Of a stretch of 64,000 nt of DNA, positions 37,796 through 50,829 are shown one piece after another. This DNA is from Tubiluchus corallicola (lineage: Eukaryota; Priapulida; Priapulimorpha; Priapulimorphida; Tubiluchidae), in assembly GCA_030141605.1 (NCBI GenBank), contig JAQGDQ010000016.1, positions 320,282-384,281 on the forward strand, read 5' to 3'. Position numbers and translations under genes: made by a program. The notes beneath the pieces were generated by a model, which worked only from the letters and a program-made list of their open reading frames with translations, was not told where the DNA came from and made no database searches. Numbering within the stretch: position 1 is the first letter of the stretch; the number at the start of each line of letters is the position of its first letter.

Positions 37796-39136
37796 TTCTG
37801 ACTTTTGATAACTGCGATTTTGCATAAAGTATTGTACCCGAACTGGTGTCTCAGCCTGTTATGCAAAACAGCATTTAAATCCGATCAGTTTTGGTTTCAG
37901 GGAGCCTGCACTATCTTGCCCTTTGCAGTACCTGTTATGTTGTTCTGCCTCTTTGTTCTGTAAAGGATGCTCTCAGAATCTCTCACGATTCGATCTTAAA
38001 TGCCTACAATTTGGTAGCTCCTCGTTTTACTGCTTCTTGTATGTTTCTAACTTGGACATTTCCAGAGGCTGAACATCTGCTTATGAGCCAGTTTTTTACC
38101 GGGTTACTTATCTGCGGAATTCTTTACAAGAGCATTATAATTATAACTTCTCTTGCTTTAAGATATCGCATTACCCATCAGCACTAGCAAATTGGTCACA
38201 ATTGTATGCCTGCATTAATATTTTCATTTTTTAACCGGAGCCCGTACTTTAAGTAGCCAATTGTCTTGCTTGGGCAGACTGGGAAAATAAGTTCTCTATA
38301 TAAATTTGCAAAATCTTTATGTTTTTTTTTAATTTGCTTGTGGCAAAGAAAGTTAGCAAGCATTTGAAGAACTATATAGATTAATAATTGTTTGGCTAGG
38401 TTACTTTAATCGTTCATATATGCTGTATTTTGTTAAAGAGCTGTTACGTGCTACAAACACAGCAAATGTGTTTTTTATTTTGGAACTTCGTTCTCCTAGC
38501 GCACATTCACTGTTTTGGTTATTGACTCAATAATGTTTATGTTCACTCTACATAAATAAGACGCAGACTAAAATGATGACGCGTGCAGTTTAGAACTGAT
38601 TCAGCCATAAGAAATTTCCTTCTTGTATGTGCAAACGTACAAACTGTGACGTCTTGTGGATGCTCTTAACTTCGGAAAGTTACAAAAAGGTGTTTTTCTC
38701 GCTATTTTCATTACAAAGCAAGATATCAATGGAATAAAATCTTTTAAGTACGAAATGTAATATTTTCGTCGCGCGTTTTATCCCATCGATCAGCCTTTTG
38801 CGCAAGCAAACTACATTATGTAGTGTAGTGAGTCTAGTGAAAGCACATCCCTAATAGATTAGAAAAACTAGTCGTTTGAGATGGTTCTTCTTTCATCGTG
38901 CTATTTTTGCGAAAGTTACAATAGTATCCAGTGCGTGGCAAATGTAAATTGGAATCATAATTCTTTAACGATCCAAAAAACATACAAGAAATAACGACAA
39001 TAATATGTGAAGAAGCGTGGTGACTGGACGCGTAAAAAAGAAATATCATTTGTGTAATTTGAAAGCTGCGCCTGCGTGGTTCTGACTGAATGTGTGCTTC
39101 CAGGGTGATCCCAGACAGCTCTGAGGTGGTGAGATC
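37796..39136. other. Intron sequence, nothing recognised
   Basis: A 98-codon frame (37891-38187) starts only from TTG and has no family features, although GGTTTCAG just inside it looks like a splice acceptor. No other signal. Confidence 0.45.
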
Positions 39137-39275
39137 TCAAGCCATGTTTGAGTCAGTATTCCAAATTGTAGAGCATGAAAGCACAGGTTCTGGGTCAAAT
39201 CCGGGTTGACTCACAAATTTTCAGCCCCTCCTTCAATTAATTGGCCGAAACGGCTAATTGTTGTAAGCGTAAGAA
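39137..39275 (+). mobile_element. SINE family B, copy 2, with tRNA-like head
   Basis: GTAGAGCATGAAAGCACAGG then TTCTGGGTCAAATCCGGG has the layout of a tRNA D-arm to T-arm (B box GGGTCAAATCC, 39191-39201). The body that follows (GGTTGACTCACAA, TTTTCAGCCCCTCCTTC, CTAATTGTTGT) recurs at 10371-10445. The two sites lie in different parts of the window, so this is a dispersed family. Confidence 0.6.
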
Positions 39276-39612
39276 ATATTTGTGAAAGCTTGATAGTAGT
39301 TTGTGATTCTTCTAGAGTAATTGAATAGAAGTTTTAATGACCTTTCAGCTGTCTGCAGCTTGGAAAATTGGCATAAATTGATTAAGTAACTAGTTATATT
39401 AGTTGTAGCATAAAAACATGCGAGTCGCCATTTTCCCATAAATGCATTTATCCACGTCTTTTTAATCGTGTTTAGTACATGCCTGAAGTGTTCTGAGCGC
39501 AACGTGCATAGAACGTTTGCGTGAGGATTGAATTAATCATTTTCTGAAGAAAATCTCATTTTCACTTTTAGATCTAACCCAATCGGTCGAGAAGCCAAGC
39601 TGAATGTCCGTT

Positions 39613-39747
39613 GTCACACAGTGACTGCACTGCCTCTAAACATTACACAGACACTGCACCGTGTGCCTCTAAATCATTACACAGACACTGCACCATGTGC
39701 CTCTAAGTCATTACACAGACACTGCACCACGTGCCTCTAAATCATTA
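39613..39747 (+). repeat. 34-bp minisatellite, 3 full units plus partials
   Basis: Units start CATTACACAGACACTGCACC at 39641, 39675 and 39709, exactly 34 bp apart, with GTG/ATG/ACG variants. A diverged partial unit precedes and a five-base stub follows. There are no spacers, so it is not a CRISPR array. Confidence 0.95.
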
Positions 39748-41778
39748 GAAGAGAAATACCGAATTTTACTGTCATAGAACTTTACTGCTTATATGAAAGA
39801 AGTCCATTGTTCTCGGGCGGAAAAAATAAACTTTTAAATTCAAAAGGTCAGAGCCAGAAGCCATGTAAGAGCAGCATAGCGACATTTTGAATAAGAAAGT
39901 ACAGCCTTGGCCTGAATTCAATACGTGGGTGGTTTAATGCAGACCAGTTCGAACTAAACCTTTGAGAATGTCCGCTTGTTCATAGAGGATTTCTTGCTGT
40001 TGTTGACATTTATTAAGCAATTCATATCATGCGACTAACAGCAGGCCGACCATAGTTTGTCATGATCAAAAGCGAGAAGAGTTGAAGAAAATTTTTCCTC
40101 TTAAACGGATAATTGAATGTTTTTATCATGTCAAATTCACGCGCACAAGTGCAGCTGATGCTGCTGTTCGAAGCAGGTAAACCAAGTTGTTTGGGATTTT
40201 CAAAAGCCGTGTAAATATAGTGAGACGTGACTGGAACAAGAGTAGCCCTATAGAATTTTTAAGAGTCGCGAAGAGTTCACTGTTTGCAATTTCTCCTTCT
40301 TTTTTGTTAAGTGTGTAGGCTATAATAGGCGACGATTCCTGCGTCATCTAAGAATATATAAGTGTTAGTCCTACTTTTAATCAACTTCCCCTAAACAAGG
40401 ACAATGGCTACTCAACCCAAGAAGCTACAGTCGATAGATGAAAATATTACTGTATGTTCAGAGAAACAGAGTATATTCCACCTAATCATTTCCAAAATCA
40501 TAAGTACATTATAGAAAAATTGCTAGAAAGTGGAATCGATTGCCCAATTTCACGAGATATTAATTTTATGCATATGTGAGGCTGTGTGTTAGCTGAAAAA
40601 CATAATTGAAATAAGGAATTATTGAAATTATTGACAACCATGAATATCTTTAGACCAACCCAAGCGCTAAGATTAATTGCACGAAGGCTGGGTTCTAAGA
40701 TAGCACATAGTTAATCCGCTTCACTAATTAATGGCGGAAATGACGGGTTAGACAATTTCAGATACTCTTGTTGTTGCCTCTAAATTAGTACTACTTGACG
40801 CACGACTTAATAAAGCAGTTAGACTAAAATTGTTGCTTTTTTGTACGATAATAATATAACTTAATGTAATGCGGTAGTTCGTCTATAATGTTTTGTCAAA
40901 ACAATAATTCTGTCTCGCAAAGTGCGCCTATTTTTGCCAATTCTCAACTTCCTCGAATGTTAAACGAAGGACGTCGCAAGATTTGGTGATAAAGTTTTTC
41001 TATGAGACTGGCAATATAAGCTTCCTATAAAATTCGCATTTGTTAAGCGTTTGAGTATTTTCAAATTAACATTGATGAAATCCAGGCTTGAGTTAGACAA
41101 GCGGGAATTTCTGTGAAGACAAGTTTGAGGCTTAGTGAAGCCAGATGCTTCTGTGATGGACTACAAGTGGAGGCAGCTTCTTGCAATGACAAGCCCGAAT
41201 TCGGTAGATCCGATTTAGCTGCGTCAGCTGATCCTATTAATGTCTGAAACAGCACAGAGGGTTTATGGGATGATATAGTTTTATGTACTACAGAGCGGTT
41301 CTTTGTTCATGTTCTCTCTAAGAGAATTTTAGATTGATGAGGTTATAGTTGATAACATCTGCGACTTATACGACAGGGCTATAACTGAGCCCTGATGAAT
41401 TCTGGATTTTGAGAAATAACGTTTGAAGTTGATTTTGATAAAACAAAATCTAAATTAAACACGTTCACTTATTACCCGCCCAGCAATTTCATTCGCTAAT
41501 TAGAGCAAATGGAAAATATTAAAGGTAATGAATGATAAGTAACCTCTTTTCGAGAATCTATCGTGCTGAATATAATATTTCTGCAGAGTAGAAAAAGTTA
41601 GTGTGCTTAATATTACCCCCAAATCAAGTGCACAAAAACTTTACTGACACTAATTAGACGGATTATAATAGTGCCGGAAACGTTGGTATTGATAGTGGCG
41701 ATGACTGTTGGACGAGTCATGTTCAAACAATGGTTGTTTTACTTTAATTTGCAAAACTAGTCTGTGATTGATGAGCAA
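39748..41778. other. Intron sequence, nothing recognised
   Basis: No coding signal or repeat recognised. Confidence 0.5.
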
Positions 41779-41970
41779 CATTATCATTATCGTCATCGTC
41801 ATCATCACCATTATCATCATCATTAATAGCATCAAAATCATCGACACCATCATCATCGTCATCATTGTCGTCATCGTCACCTTTATCACCGTCAGCGTCA
41901 TTTTCATTATCAATTATTATCATCACCATCATCATCATCATCATCGTCGTCGTCGTCGTCATCATCGACA
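41779..41970. repeat. TCA/TCG trinucleotide array
   Basis: About 190 bp of impure TCA/TCG/TTA units; the Asp- or Ile-rich frames are repeat readings. Confidence 0.93.
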
Positions 41971-43097
41971 GAATTTGTGTGATCCGGAAACAATGAAATT
42001 ATACTTCATGCTAACTGCAAGATTATTGTATTCACTTGTATCTTTTAGATTTATGTTTTTCTGAGTTTATAAAACTTAAAAATAGCACAATATTCATTTT
42101 AATGATCTGATTGCGCTGAATGGAATGATAAACTATGCTAATCGTACAATGCGCTGTCAACACTTTATTGCAAGATGCTGATGTAAGCGTTGTGGAATGT
42201 ACAGAGTTCAATTTGGTGGAATATTTACACAGTTTAAAGTTTAAATGAGGGGGGAGTCGTTTAGTCAAGAAAATCCGACATTTTATTGCTGACTGTAAGA
42301 TTGCCGAATTGATAAAATGCAGTAAAAAGTAATTGATTTTTTATGATAGCCTTGTTACAGGGTGTTTCCCAAGTCCCTCGTGATTTTTAAAAGTCTGCTA
42401 AAATAATAGTTACAGTAGCATGCGTCTCGATTTGGTTACTGAGTTTGCGATTCATGAGAATTCTGACGACATTAAAAGTGGCTCCATTGAATTCGATGCA
42501 GAAATATACGTAAATCATAAATATTTTGAAAACATTGTGCAGAAAAAATTAAAGACGTATTTTAAAAGAAATGACAAAGAAAAGTAAGTATCTTGAATAG
42601 CTCATATTAGAGGATTATTCTTTTTAAAGAAATAGGGCTTGCCCCATAACAATCAACATGAAAAATCTGACAGTTTAGGGCATTATAGAAACCAAAAATC
42701 CTTGACAGCTTTTTAATTCTCATTGACACTCGTTTTTCCTTGACATACTTGATTGTCCTTGACGTCAATTAGTAGGACCAATCGAAAGAGTCAACAGTAT
42801 TTTGAAAGTTAACAACGAAACGCATTTGGACACGATAAGCTGAAAATCTATTTTACTATCGACTTATAATTGGAGCAACAAATCAGCCACAAAGCGTTTG
42901 TTTGATGTGAAGTATTTAATTTCTCATTGCAGCAGTTGCAAAACCTTAATAAATATGTTGTTATTATTGCTCATTAAACAGGATACTTTAATAAAAATTT
43001 CATTCACTCAGCATGTATTATTATTTTTAAAAAAGTTATTTTAATTAACCAAAAAATTTATTACAGAAAAATGTTCCTGTTTTAATTGGTGCAAACT

Positions 43098-43240
43098 ATT
43101 GTCATCACCATCACCGGCACCAGCTGCCGCCGCCGCCGCCGCCGCCGCCGCCGTCGTCACTACCACCACCACCACCACCACCGTCGTCATCATCACCGAT
43201 ACTACGATTGTCGTCACTGTCGTCGTCATCATGTCATTCT
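43098..43240. repeat. GCC-ACC-GTC compound trinucleotide array
   Basis: About ten GCC units are followed by ACC and GTC/TCA units. The GCC run stands out as a pure G+C tract in AT-rich surroundings. Confidence 0.93.
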
Positions 43241-43339
43241 CGTAATTATTGTCACCAATAAATTTTGGTTCGATTCTGACAGTTTAACTGAACAAGATGA
43301 GCGCAGCAGAGCAAAATACTACAGTAGAACGAAATATAT

Positions 43340-43560
43340 GGGGAACTTAATGAAAGGAAAAGGTAGAAACGAAGAAAAAGAGAAGAAAAAGAAGAAGAAG
43401 AAAGGCTAACGGTTCAAGAACAGACAAAAGAAAAAAGAAAATATGAAAAGAATTAGATGAAAGTAAAAAAATCAAAAAAGAAGAGAAGAACAACAGAAGA
43501 ACAGAACACGAGGAAACAAAAAATGAAAGAAGAGGGAATGAAAACTTAAAATAGTGCAAT
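43340..43560. repeat. Purine-rich GAA/A tract
   Basis: About 220 bp of G/A-rich sequence with GAAGAA and AAAG motifs on the plus strand. Confidence 0.8.
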
Positions 43561-44180
43561 GATGAGCATTAAAGACTATTTCAGTGAGACCACCACGATA
43601 AAAATGAGAATAAGAACCAAGAGAATATTGATGTTATTGTCCACTAATGAAAACGTATGAGATGGTTCTAAATCCTTGGCAGCTTTCACTAAAATTTATA
43701 TTACAGTTAAGCAATGTAAGAAAATAAAAGCAACTACATACTTTTGGCCGCTAAATTATTTTGAGCCTTAAAAGTGTCCTCTGTATTTGAGTTGAACAAT
43801 GGTGAGTTTTAGCCAGTCAATTCTTGAAATACGTTTCCTATTGAGAGATTTTCTTTCCCAGTCAAAGGCGGTCAAGGAAGCGAAGTTCTACAGTTTGGGG
43901 CGCCGACTTGCAGTTGGTTCGTATTCTGGGAAGATCAGAGATAAACTTTTATGAAGAGCATATTTTTTCTAGACTTACACAGGATGTGAGGCTGTAAAGT
44001 GAGCGCCGCCGGTATACAGAGCAAGCGGGTCCATTTGCTAAAAATCTATTTAAAATAAACTACTAAGATGTTGAGACAGCAGCTTCTTATGGGCTTCTAT
44101 AAAGCATTACCGAGTTTTAAATGCTCACAAGTTGAACCATAGTTATTATAAGTGATGGTAAAACCCACCACGACCCACAA

Positions 44181-44341
44181 ACTTGGATTGTCATGATAGG
44201 ATAGAGTTTACTTGTAAACATCAGGTACCTGGTTCAAATCCAGGCTGTTTCAACTTTTTCACATTTCTTGTATTGCAAGTTCACCTTCAAAATTAAATTA
44301 ATTAACGGTTTGCCCCACCGTTAATAATAACCTAGATATTT
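44181..44341 (+). mobile_element. SINE family A, copy 2 (intact T-arm)
   Basis: CCTGGTTCAAATCCAGG (44229-44245) forms a perfect tRNA-type T-stem and loop containing a B box. Downstream blocks match 29131-29295 in order, ending with CCGTTAATAATAACCT.GATATT. Confidence 0.6.
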
Positions 44342-46840
44342 TTGATCTTCTTGATAATCCTGATCAAGACAGGTTTGAAAAATATAAATAGATCTACTTT
44401 TAGGATTTAAGACATTTAAAAAGCTTTCACTCATTTAAATAATTTTATTAAAAAATTTAAAGTTAAACAATTATAACACTTTGGCACCTGTACGTGCTTA
44501 TTACGGCTTAGGTGGCCTTTTCTTTCCAAGTGTGCACACATTTGTAGTAGTTTTCTGTAAATATGAGTCATATAATCATTTCAGAATGAACAAACAACAA
44601 AAACCTGAGATCTTACAGAGAAATATTAATCTTGTCAGTACTGAATACATCTATACAAGCCAGTAGAAGCTGGACCTTTAAACTGTAACATAATTTTTTT
44701 GAGATTTTGAGAATGATTTTATGCTAAGTTTTATACCAACTTTGTGCATCTTACATCTCCCTTCTCCGAGAGTTTAATAATTATAACAGCTGATAAGTAT
44801 CCCCGCAGATGATTTGAATTAGGCGGAACTTTGCTAATGTAGTAGTGGATGTATAAATATCAAAACTGAAAAAAAAATCCGAAAAAAGTTGTGTGCAGTG
44901 CAAATAGCTTGAAATTGTGACTGGGTTAGCCTAAGCATGATTTCTGCGGTAAATTTGACGAACGTTTCATTTTACTTTCTATAAGTTTCCTACTTTGATA
45001 AGGAAAATCTTAGGTTAACACGCATGGTGACATAAGCATTCTACAATACCTGGAAATTAAGGCAGGATTAATATGGGCTACATTTTTTCAATAAATATAG
45101 TCAGGCAAATTTTTTTGCTCGTAGAAATTTTCATCTTGACAAACTTTTGTTCATCAAAAATTTATTTGTAAAGCGACAGATTCAGTCTGAACGAACCACT
45201 GTCGGTGTTGCTAACTTAGCCAGTTTTATTACTACCTGTTTCAAAACGTACATCCAGAAAGTGATGAGCACAGTGATTTATGAGGTAATTTTGAAGGCTG
45301 TCTCACTTTACTTCAATTCTCATTCTGGTAAACAGTGATTTAGGTTAAGACAGAAGAGGTTTGTTCTAAGTACGCTAATACCCTGCAACTTAGGACGAAA
45401 CTATCTTAATTATTTAGAACTAAATAATTAAATTTATTTAGACTGAATTATTATGTTAGTAATCCGCCGCTAGGACCAATGGTTTTTCTCAAAAGCTGAA
45501 GCTTAGAAAACTAGCCGAGCATGGTAAATAGGCCCTGACAGGAGTCTATGCTGCAGTTTTTTGATCGCACTTAGAGTACAAAATGGTTAAGGACAGAGTT
45601 CCTTCCACTCGGATACATACGCGCTGGGCTTCATCAAGTTTCGACGAAAATAGGCGAGCAAACTGCATTGGATTCTCAAATCTGCTTCCAAAATCTTCCC
45701 GTGTCCGCCACTTTTATATGATCCAGTGACGGCGGTTTACTTTCGAAGAGTGGAGCCAGCTGTAGGAGCATGCTGGACAGATTTACATTTGCAGTTTTAA
45801 TGATCTTCAATTTGCTTACTAGGCTGCAGCTAGGGCCAGGATACCCGGTTTACTAGGTTAGGCGTACCTGGGCACTGGCTGTGACAAAATAGATTTTCAA
45901 TCTACACAGAATTGTAAAAAATAGGATTTCTATGTAAGGGGTACGTCGTTCTATAGGTTTGCCTACCCAAATGTGAACGTTCGTAACATGAAGTCTGACA
46001 TAGGACATCCAAGTGTGACAAAAGATTTGAAAACGACGCAGAGTTTTGACATCTTTTAGGTTAATAGATCCTTACGAGAAGGGAGCATTTTTTGCTAAAT
46101 GCTTAGGTGGCCACTGCTGCCGCTGAATTTTACAATTCAAAACTCGGCAGAAATTAATTTGTGAATGTTAATAAATTAGTTCAGATTATTGGTATCTTAT
46201 TTTCAAGACAGGAAACTTATCGCTAGACATGAAAAATGGCCAGCAGTGCACTAGATGTATGTAAAAAGGTATTGTTTTTATAAAAAAACAAAAACTTATA
46301 GCATTGTATGACGGACTGAGCGTTGAAAAAAATTATGATACATACAGAAGAGTCTAATGTAACGATGCTTTAAAAAAACGCTGCCAAAAAATTTATACGT
46401 TCAGTTTAGCTGCAAGTGCATTTGTCAGGCAAGTCCTTCTAGGTCTGACTACTTGACCATCATGTTCAAGTGCCCTTTTGCATTGCTTTAGTTGCTTACA
46501 TAAATAAACTTAACTAATTTTGTGCAGTCCAAAAACAAAACTAAATTTCATGTATACCGGGTATAGTGTATGTTATCAATAAAAATGTCCATGTCTATGT
46601 TTACATTAATCAACTAAGTTATTGTCCAAGTATAAGCTGTTATTTATTTAACTCTTTTGTAAATGAAATGTAGTCCTCTTCTTTATTGTACTATTGTCAG
46701 ATTCTTTTTTAATCAACATGGAGAATTTTTTGATAACTTACAAGCGAAAACGCCATGAAAACTTAGGCCTAGTTTACATCCACTATGTACTGGAAACTGG
46801 AATGTCCTTATCATTCCAACACATTATATGTAAAGTGGAT
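44342..46840. other. Intron sequence, one palindrome only
   Basis: Contains a 26-bp palindrome, TTAATTATTTAG-AA-CTAAATAATTAA (45406-45431). No gene or repeat family is recognised in the rest. Confidence 0.5.
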
Positions 46841-47852
46841 GTAGGTAAAAATGGCACAATGAAAACAGGTACTGGAAAAAGTGGCACAAATGGACAAGTA
46901 GATAAAAATGGCACAGGTAAGAATTGTACAGAAAAAAAAGGCACGCTTAGGGTTACAGTGGGGGAAGTTATTTTAGTTATTTTTACCTCTGCCAAGAAAG
47001 TTATGCTTCGACACAGTTTGCTTGTCTGTTTGTTTGGTTGTTCTTTGTCTGTTATGGTAGTAAGCCTATTATACAAAAACTATCTAATAGATTTCCAAGA
47101 AACTTTGTGAAGAAAGGCGGGTATACGGTGCCATTATGGGAATCTTTTCACCGGTTCTTTTTCCCAAAACTTGACCGAACACCAAGTACAAAATAAATCG
47201 TAAAACACTTCGCGGAGGTCTCAGTTGGAGTATTTAGTACTTCTGTTTTATCATCTTCATCTAGACAAACAACCACGAGTTAGTTCCAGTTTCATTTCGA
47301 GAAACTCTTGCTAGTAAAACTGTGTAACGTTGTCTGTAACTTTTGCTTATGAATATGTATAGCCTTATAAGATGACTTGGTATATAAATACGTATATATT
47401 TGTCAGTCTATTATCATCGTCAAAATTAATGGTTTAAAAGTGAGATAAACACTATGTGGAACATTCGCGCATTATTGATTGTAAAACTATTTAACGAACA
47501 AATATTTTGTGAGTCTTTTGCTAGTCTGTGTGATACCGATACAGTTACATTTTTGTATGTTTGCTTGTCTATCTTTGTGTTAAATTTTTTTCATCAAAAG
47601 AATCAGACGAATAAGTTTAGGATTGTTCTGCTTTGGCAGAGATCTGCTTTCTACTGAGCGCATTCTAGTTTTATTATACAAATCATCAATTGCATCAAAG
47701 GAACATATGTGCCATTTTTTCATTCTTTTTCATTTGTGCCATTTTTTCTATGCCATTTTTACCTACTTTTCCATTTGTGCCATTTTTTCCTGTGCAACTT
47801 TTACGGTGACATTTTTATTGTGCCATCTTTACCTGTGCCATTTTTACCGCGC
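46841..47852. mobile_element. Foldback-like element, copy 1 (inverted tandem-repeat ends)
   Basis: The left end (46841-46945) is an irregular array of GTAAAAATGGCACA-type units; the right end (47708-47852) is an array of the complement, TGTGCCATTTTTACC, with 15-16 bp spacing and some 25-26 bp variants. The two arrays are in inverted orientation around about 760 bp. The internal side next to the left array (GCTTAGGGTT ... GGGG ... ATTTTTA..TCTGCCAA, 46943-47000) matches the reverse complement of the internal side next to the right array of copy 2 (50950-51003). Long ends made of short tandem repeats are the hallmark of foldback (FB/Galileo-type) elements. A frame across the left array (ATG 46718 to 47110) gives NGT-rich repeats because the units are near multiples of three; I do not call it a gene. 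No transposase was seen. Confidence 0.55.
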
Positions 47853-48295
47853 ACAAGATGAGATAGTTGATTTGTCCTAACAACAAAAACAGGCTATTAT
47901 TTTTTGAACTTGGCATTTTCACGCCCAATCAACAGTCAACGTAGCTGATGAGTTGATGATAAATTTATTTTAAAAAACGACAAAATAATCAGAAACGAAT
48001 ACTCGTAATTTTAAGAATTTCGCATTTGACTGACCTCTATCGTATTTTGACGACCTAAACCAAACTTTTCGCTACACGTCACAGAATCAACATCATTTTG
48101 TCACATTTGAGCGGAATGTTAGGGACAGACACTAAGGGCGTGTTTGAATGAGAGATTTGATATTTGTACAGCCTTTTTTAGGTTAAATATAATAGAAATT
48201 GTTCTTTCTATTCTTCCTGCATTTCAATGGGCACGTAAAAGTTTGTATACTTTTTTCGCTTACTAAGCGGGTAAATGCAGAAATGGCCCGCTGAC
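47853..48295. other. Intron sequence, nothing recognised
   Basis: No gene or repeat recognised. Confidence 0.5.
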
Positions 48296-48317
48296 CATGC
48301 ACACATCCATTTATTAA

Positions 48318-48378
48318 CCAGTCCCAATGCTACTTAACTTTGAAGCTAAGCCGGTACCGTGACCGCCCAGCTATTCCA
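48318..48378 (+). pseudogene. 5S rRNA-like relic (possible SINE3-type head)
   Basis: GAAGCTAAGC (48342-48351), the conserved start of the 5S internal promoter, is followed by GACCGCCCAG.TATTCC (48361-48377), like the 5S 3' part GACCGCCTGGGAATACC. The bases before it (TCCCAATGCTACTTAACTTT) align weakly with the preceding 5S sequence. About 25 bases of the usual middle are missing. It is either a 5S pseudogene fragment or the head of a 5S-derived SINE. Confidence 0.45.
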
Positions 48379-48380
48379 AT

Positions 48381-50829
48381 TTTTGTACTTTGCTTGTAAA
48401 TTTAGCAGTGAAAATTCCGATTTCATAACTTAAAGTTAAATCATTCAAATTACCCTGAAGAATTTTCATAAAGCCTTTATAGCTGCATTATTATCGCAAT
48501 ATTCGAGTCTACACGTTTACAACACAGACATGTAATCATTGCACAATCAACCTGAGCAACTGCCAGAAAAGTAATTTTTTAAAACATCTCTATAATACTG
48601 AAAGTGAAATTATAAATAAATAAATCTAAATCGACATGGTAATTTGGTTTAAGTGGCTTTGATATCAGTTTCAGAGAAACGAGATAAGATTACCATTCTC
48701 CTGAGATAAGTAGAAATTGGATCAGCTTTGAAAAATTCATAATAGATTTTGATTAGAACGTGAAGAAATATACCCTAAGAATTTGGCTTGGTCTTACTTT
48801 GATGAAGGTAACCCTGACTTTAACAAGCATTTAAACATGCTTTTGTCTTTTTCGACATTCGACATTAGCCAGTGTAGGAAATAAGTGCATTTTAAATCAT
48901 GGATCTTTGATAAGGAAGTTTTTAGTCTTCGCATGTTGTCTCATTGTCCTCAAGCTAACTGATTTTAGTTAAGTAAAACAGTTCCACTTTGTTTTGTGTC
49001 TGAAACTGTTAGGAAATTGTGAAAGGTCTGTGGTCAAATTGTCACAAACTTTTTCCTAATGATTACTTACAAAAATACCCCGTGTTGTTAGCTGAACAGA
49101 TAATGAATTTAGACACGTGAGTGCGAAATATTGATTGTTTTTAATGTCTTTCTAGCCTCTTTAGTGTCCCAATTTGGCTATCTCACGACCCCTTAATGAA
49201 CAGTAGTGTTTCTAATGCAATCTCGCAGCTTTTAGTCAGTCACAATGGATTAATTCTTGTAAGTTTAAGCACCAATAGTGTACTTCACCTCACTCCAGCC
49301 TCAAGCCAGGGAAATCATTGTTAAATAACTAGGTGGAGCTCAAAGTGTTAACGATGGATGGCGATGACGTCTTTACTATATACTCAGAAACAATGCGGCA
49401 AGTGAATCTGTTATGTAAGTTCCAGACTTTTGAGGATTGTTCGGATTACAGTTTACAAATTTTTTTAATTAAACATTTTACAAATTAATTTTATCAATTT
49501 TTCCCACTGAAAAAAAAGTGTTAAAGATGTGTTCGGACTTTTTAATTACTTAAATTTTAGTATCTTTAAGCGATGAATGGTCATTTTCACTTGTTCATAT
49601 TTTTTTCCGAAATGCGAAATCTGAGTAAGACATGCCGGTTTAACAGTTTTGTAAAAAATTAAAACCTGATCAACACTCATACTACTATCAAGGTTTGCTA
49701 CAATTACTGAAAATGTTCTTACAGTGTGGATCACTTTTTAGTACGAGGTGCCTGATCCCTAAAGCAAGGTCATGTTGTTGTTGTGACATTTATCTTTGAA
49801 AGCTATTACAGGCCATAGTTTTCATCGTAGGCAGCTGAAAACTCTACGGAGTTTTGCGCAGACCGTAATGGAACCAGATTTTTCACTTTTCCAGAATGAC
49901 TCTCAGAAATGCCTGTTAAATGGATCATGATCCACGCTGCACATTGTTAGTTTTGTTACAACTTTGTACGTTCCTTCATTCTGATGTATAAATTGGTCTG
50001 CCCAACAATGCGTATGTAAATTTTTACAAAAAAATCGGATCATGCCAACTGTAAACGCTTCCTATGATTTTCTTATGGAAACCTTTAACTTTGCAAGAAG
50101 TAAGCAAACAGGACGTGCCGTTGGAATACTGCAAAATCATTTTTTTTAACGTAAAGGTTTCAAACAAGGCAGAAGAATATTTACAATACTTAATTTTGAA
50201 CCAATAAACATTTTTCATACTTTTAGTGAATTTGAAATACTAGCACCAATCTAGCGATTTAATAGCAGTGAGTCACATACGAACATCAGAAACAATTCAG
50301 TTTTCGAGTGTTCTTAGAAGTTGTCCAAACAATAAAGCTATATTAGTCTGTCATCTGCTATCAAATTCACGCAAAGACAAGCAGATTGAATCCCGACGGA
50401 GTGTGAAACACTAATATCAAGCGAGGTTTGCGATAAGCGTAATGTAATTATCACCTTATAATATTTCAGAAAAACCCGTAATTGTCTGTAATGGCTTCAC
50501 TTAGGTAACTTGTAGCTTCAAGCAAAACATACCAGGAAAAAAATGAAAGATTTATAACTAAATTTACAAAGTTTTACGACTGGTCATTGTCCAGCTATTA
50601 TACAATAAGTTTCTTCACTTGTCTTGCTCGCAAATTTTGCCGTTTTGTCAAACTGTTGAAATCCCTTACCAAGATGCTGTCATGGTTCTAGGGTCAGCAA
50701 GAGGGCATGCGCGTACATCTACTTCTTTTGGAAGAAATATCATGGCAGAATTAGGTGAGTTACATTTGGAACAGTGTTTACTGTTGACATTTGATAGCAG
50801 CGAATATAGAAAAAAATGACGCAGGCTAT
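48381..50829. other. Intron sequence, nothing recognised
   Basis: AT-rich, with short frames. GATTGAATCCCG at 50384 resembles a B box, but no matching A box or stem was seen. Confidence 0.45.

Noticed and set aside
37891-38187. 98-codon frame preceded by an acceptor-like sequence
   Set aside because: It starts only from TTG, has no recognisable domain and no good donor at the end; kept as unsupported.
39613-39747. CRISPR-like regular repeat
   Set aside because: The 34-bp units are contiguous without spacers and the genome is eukaryotic.
46718-47110. 131-codon ATG frame with NGT-rich repeats
   Set aside because: The repeats come from the foldback element's left array, whose units happen to keep frame; no domain and no homologue recognised.
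50384-50395. Isolated B-box-like GATTGAATCCCG
   Set aside because: No matching A box or T-stem at tRNA spacing.
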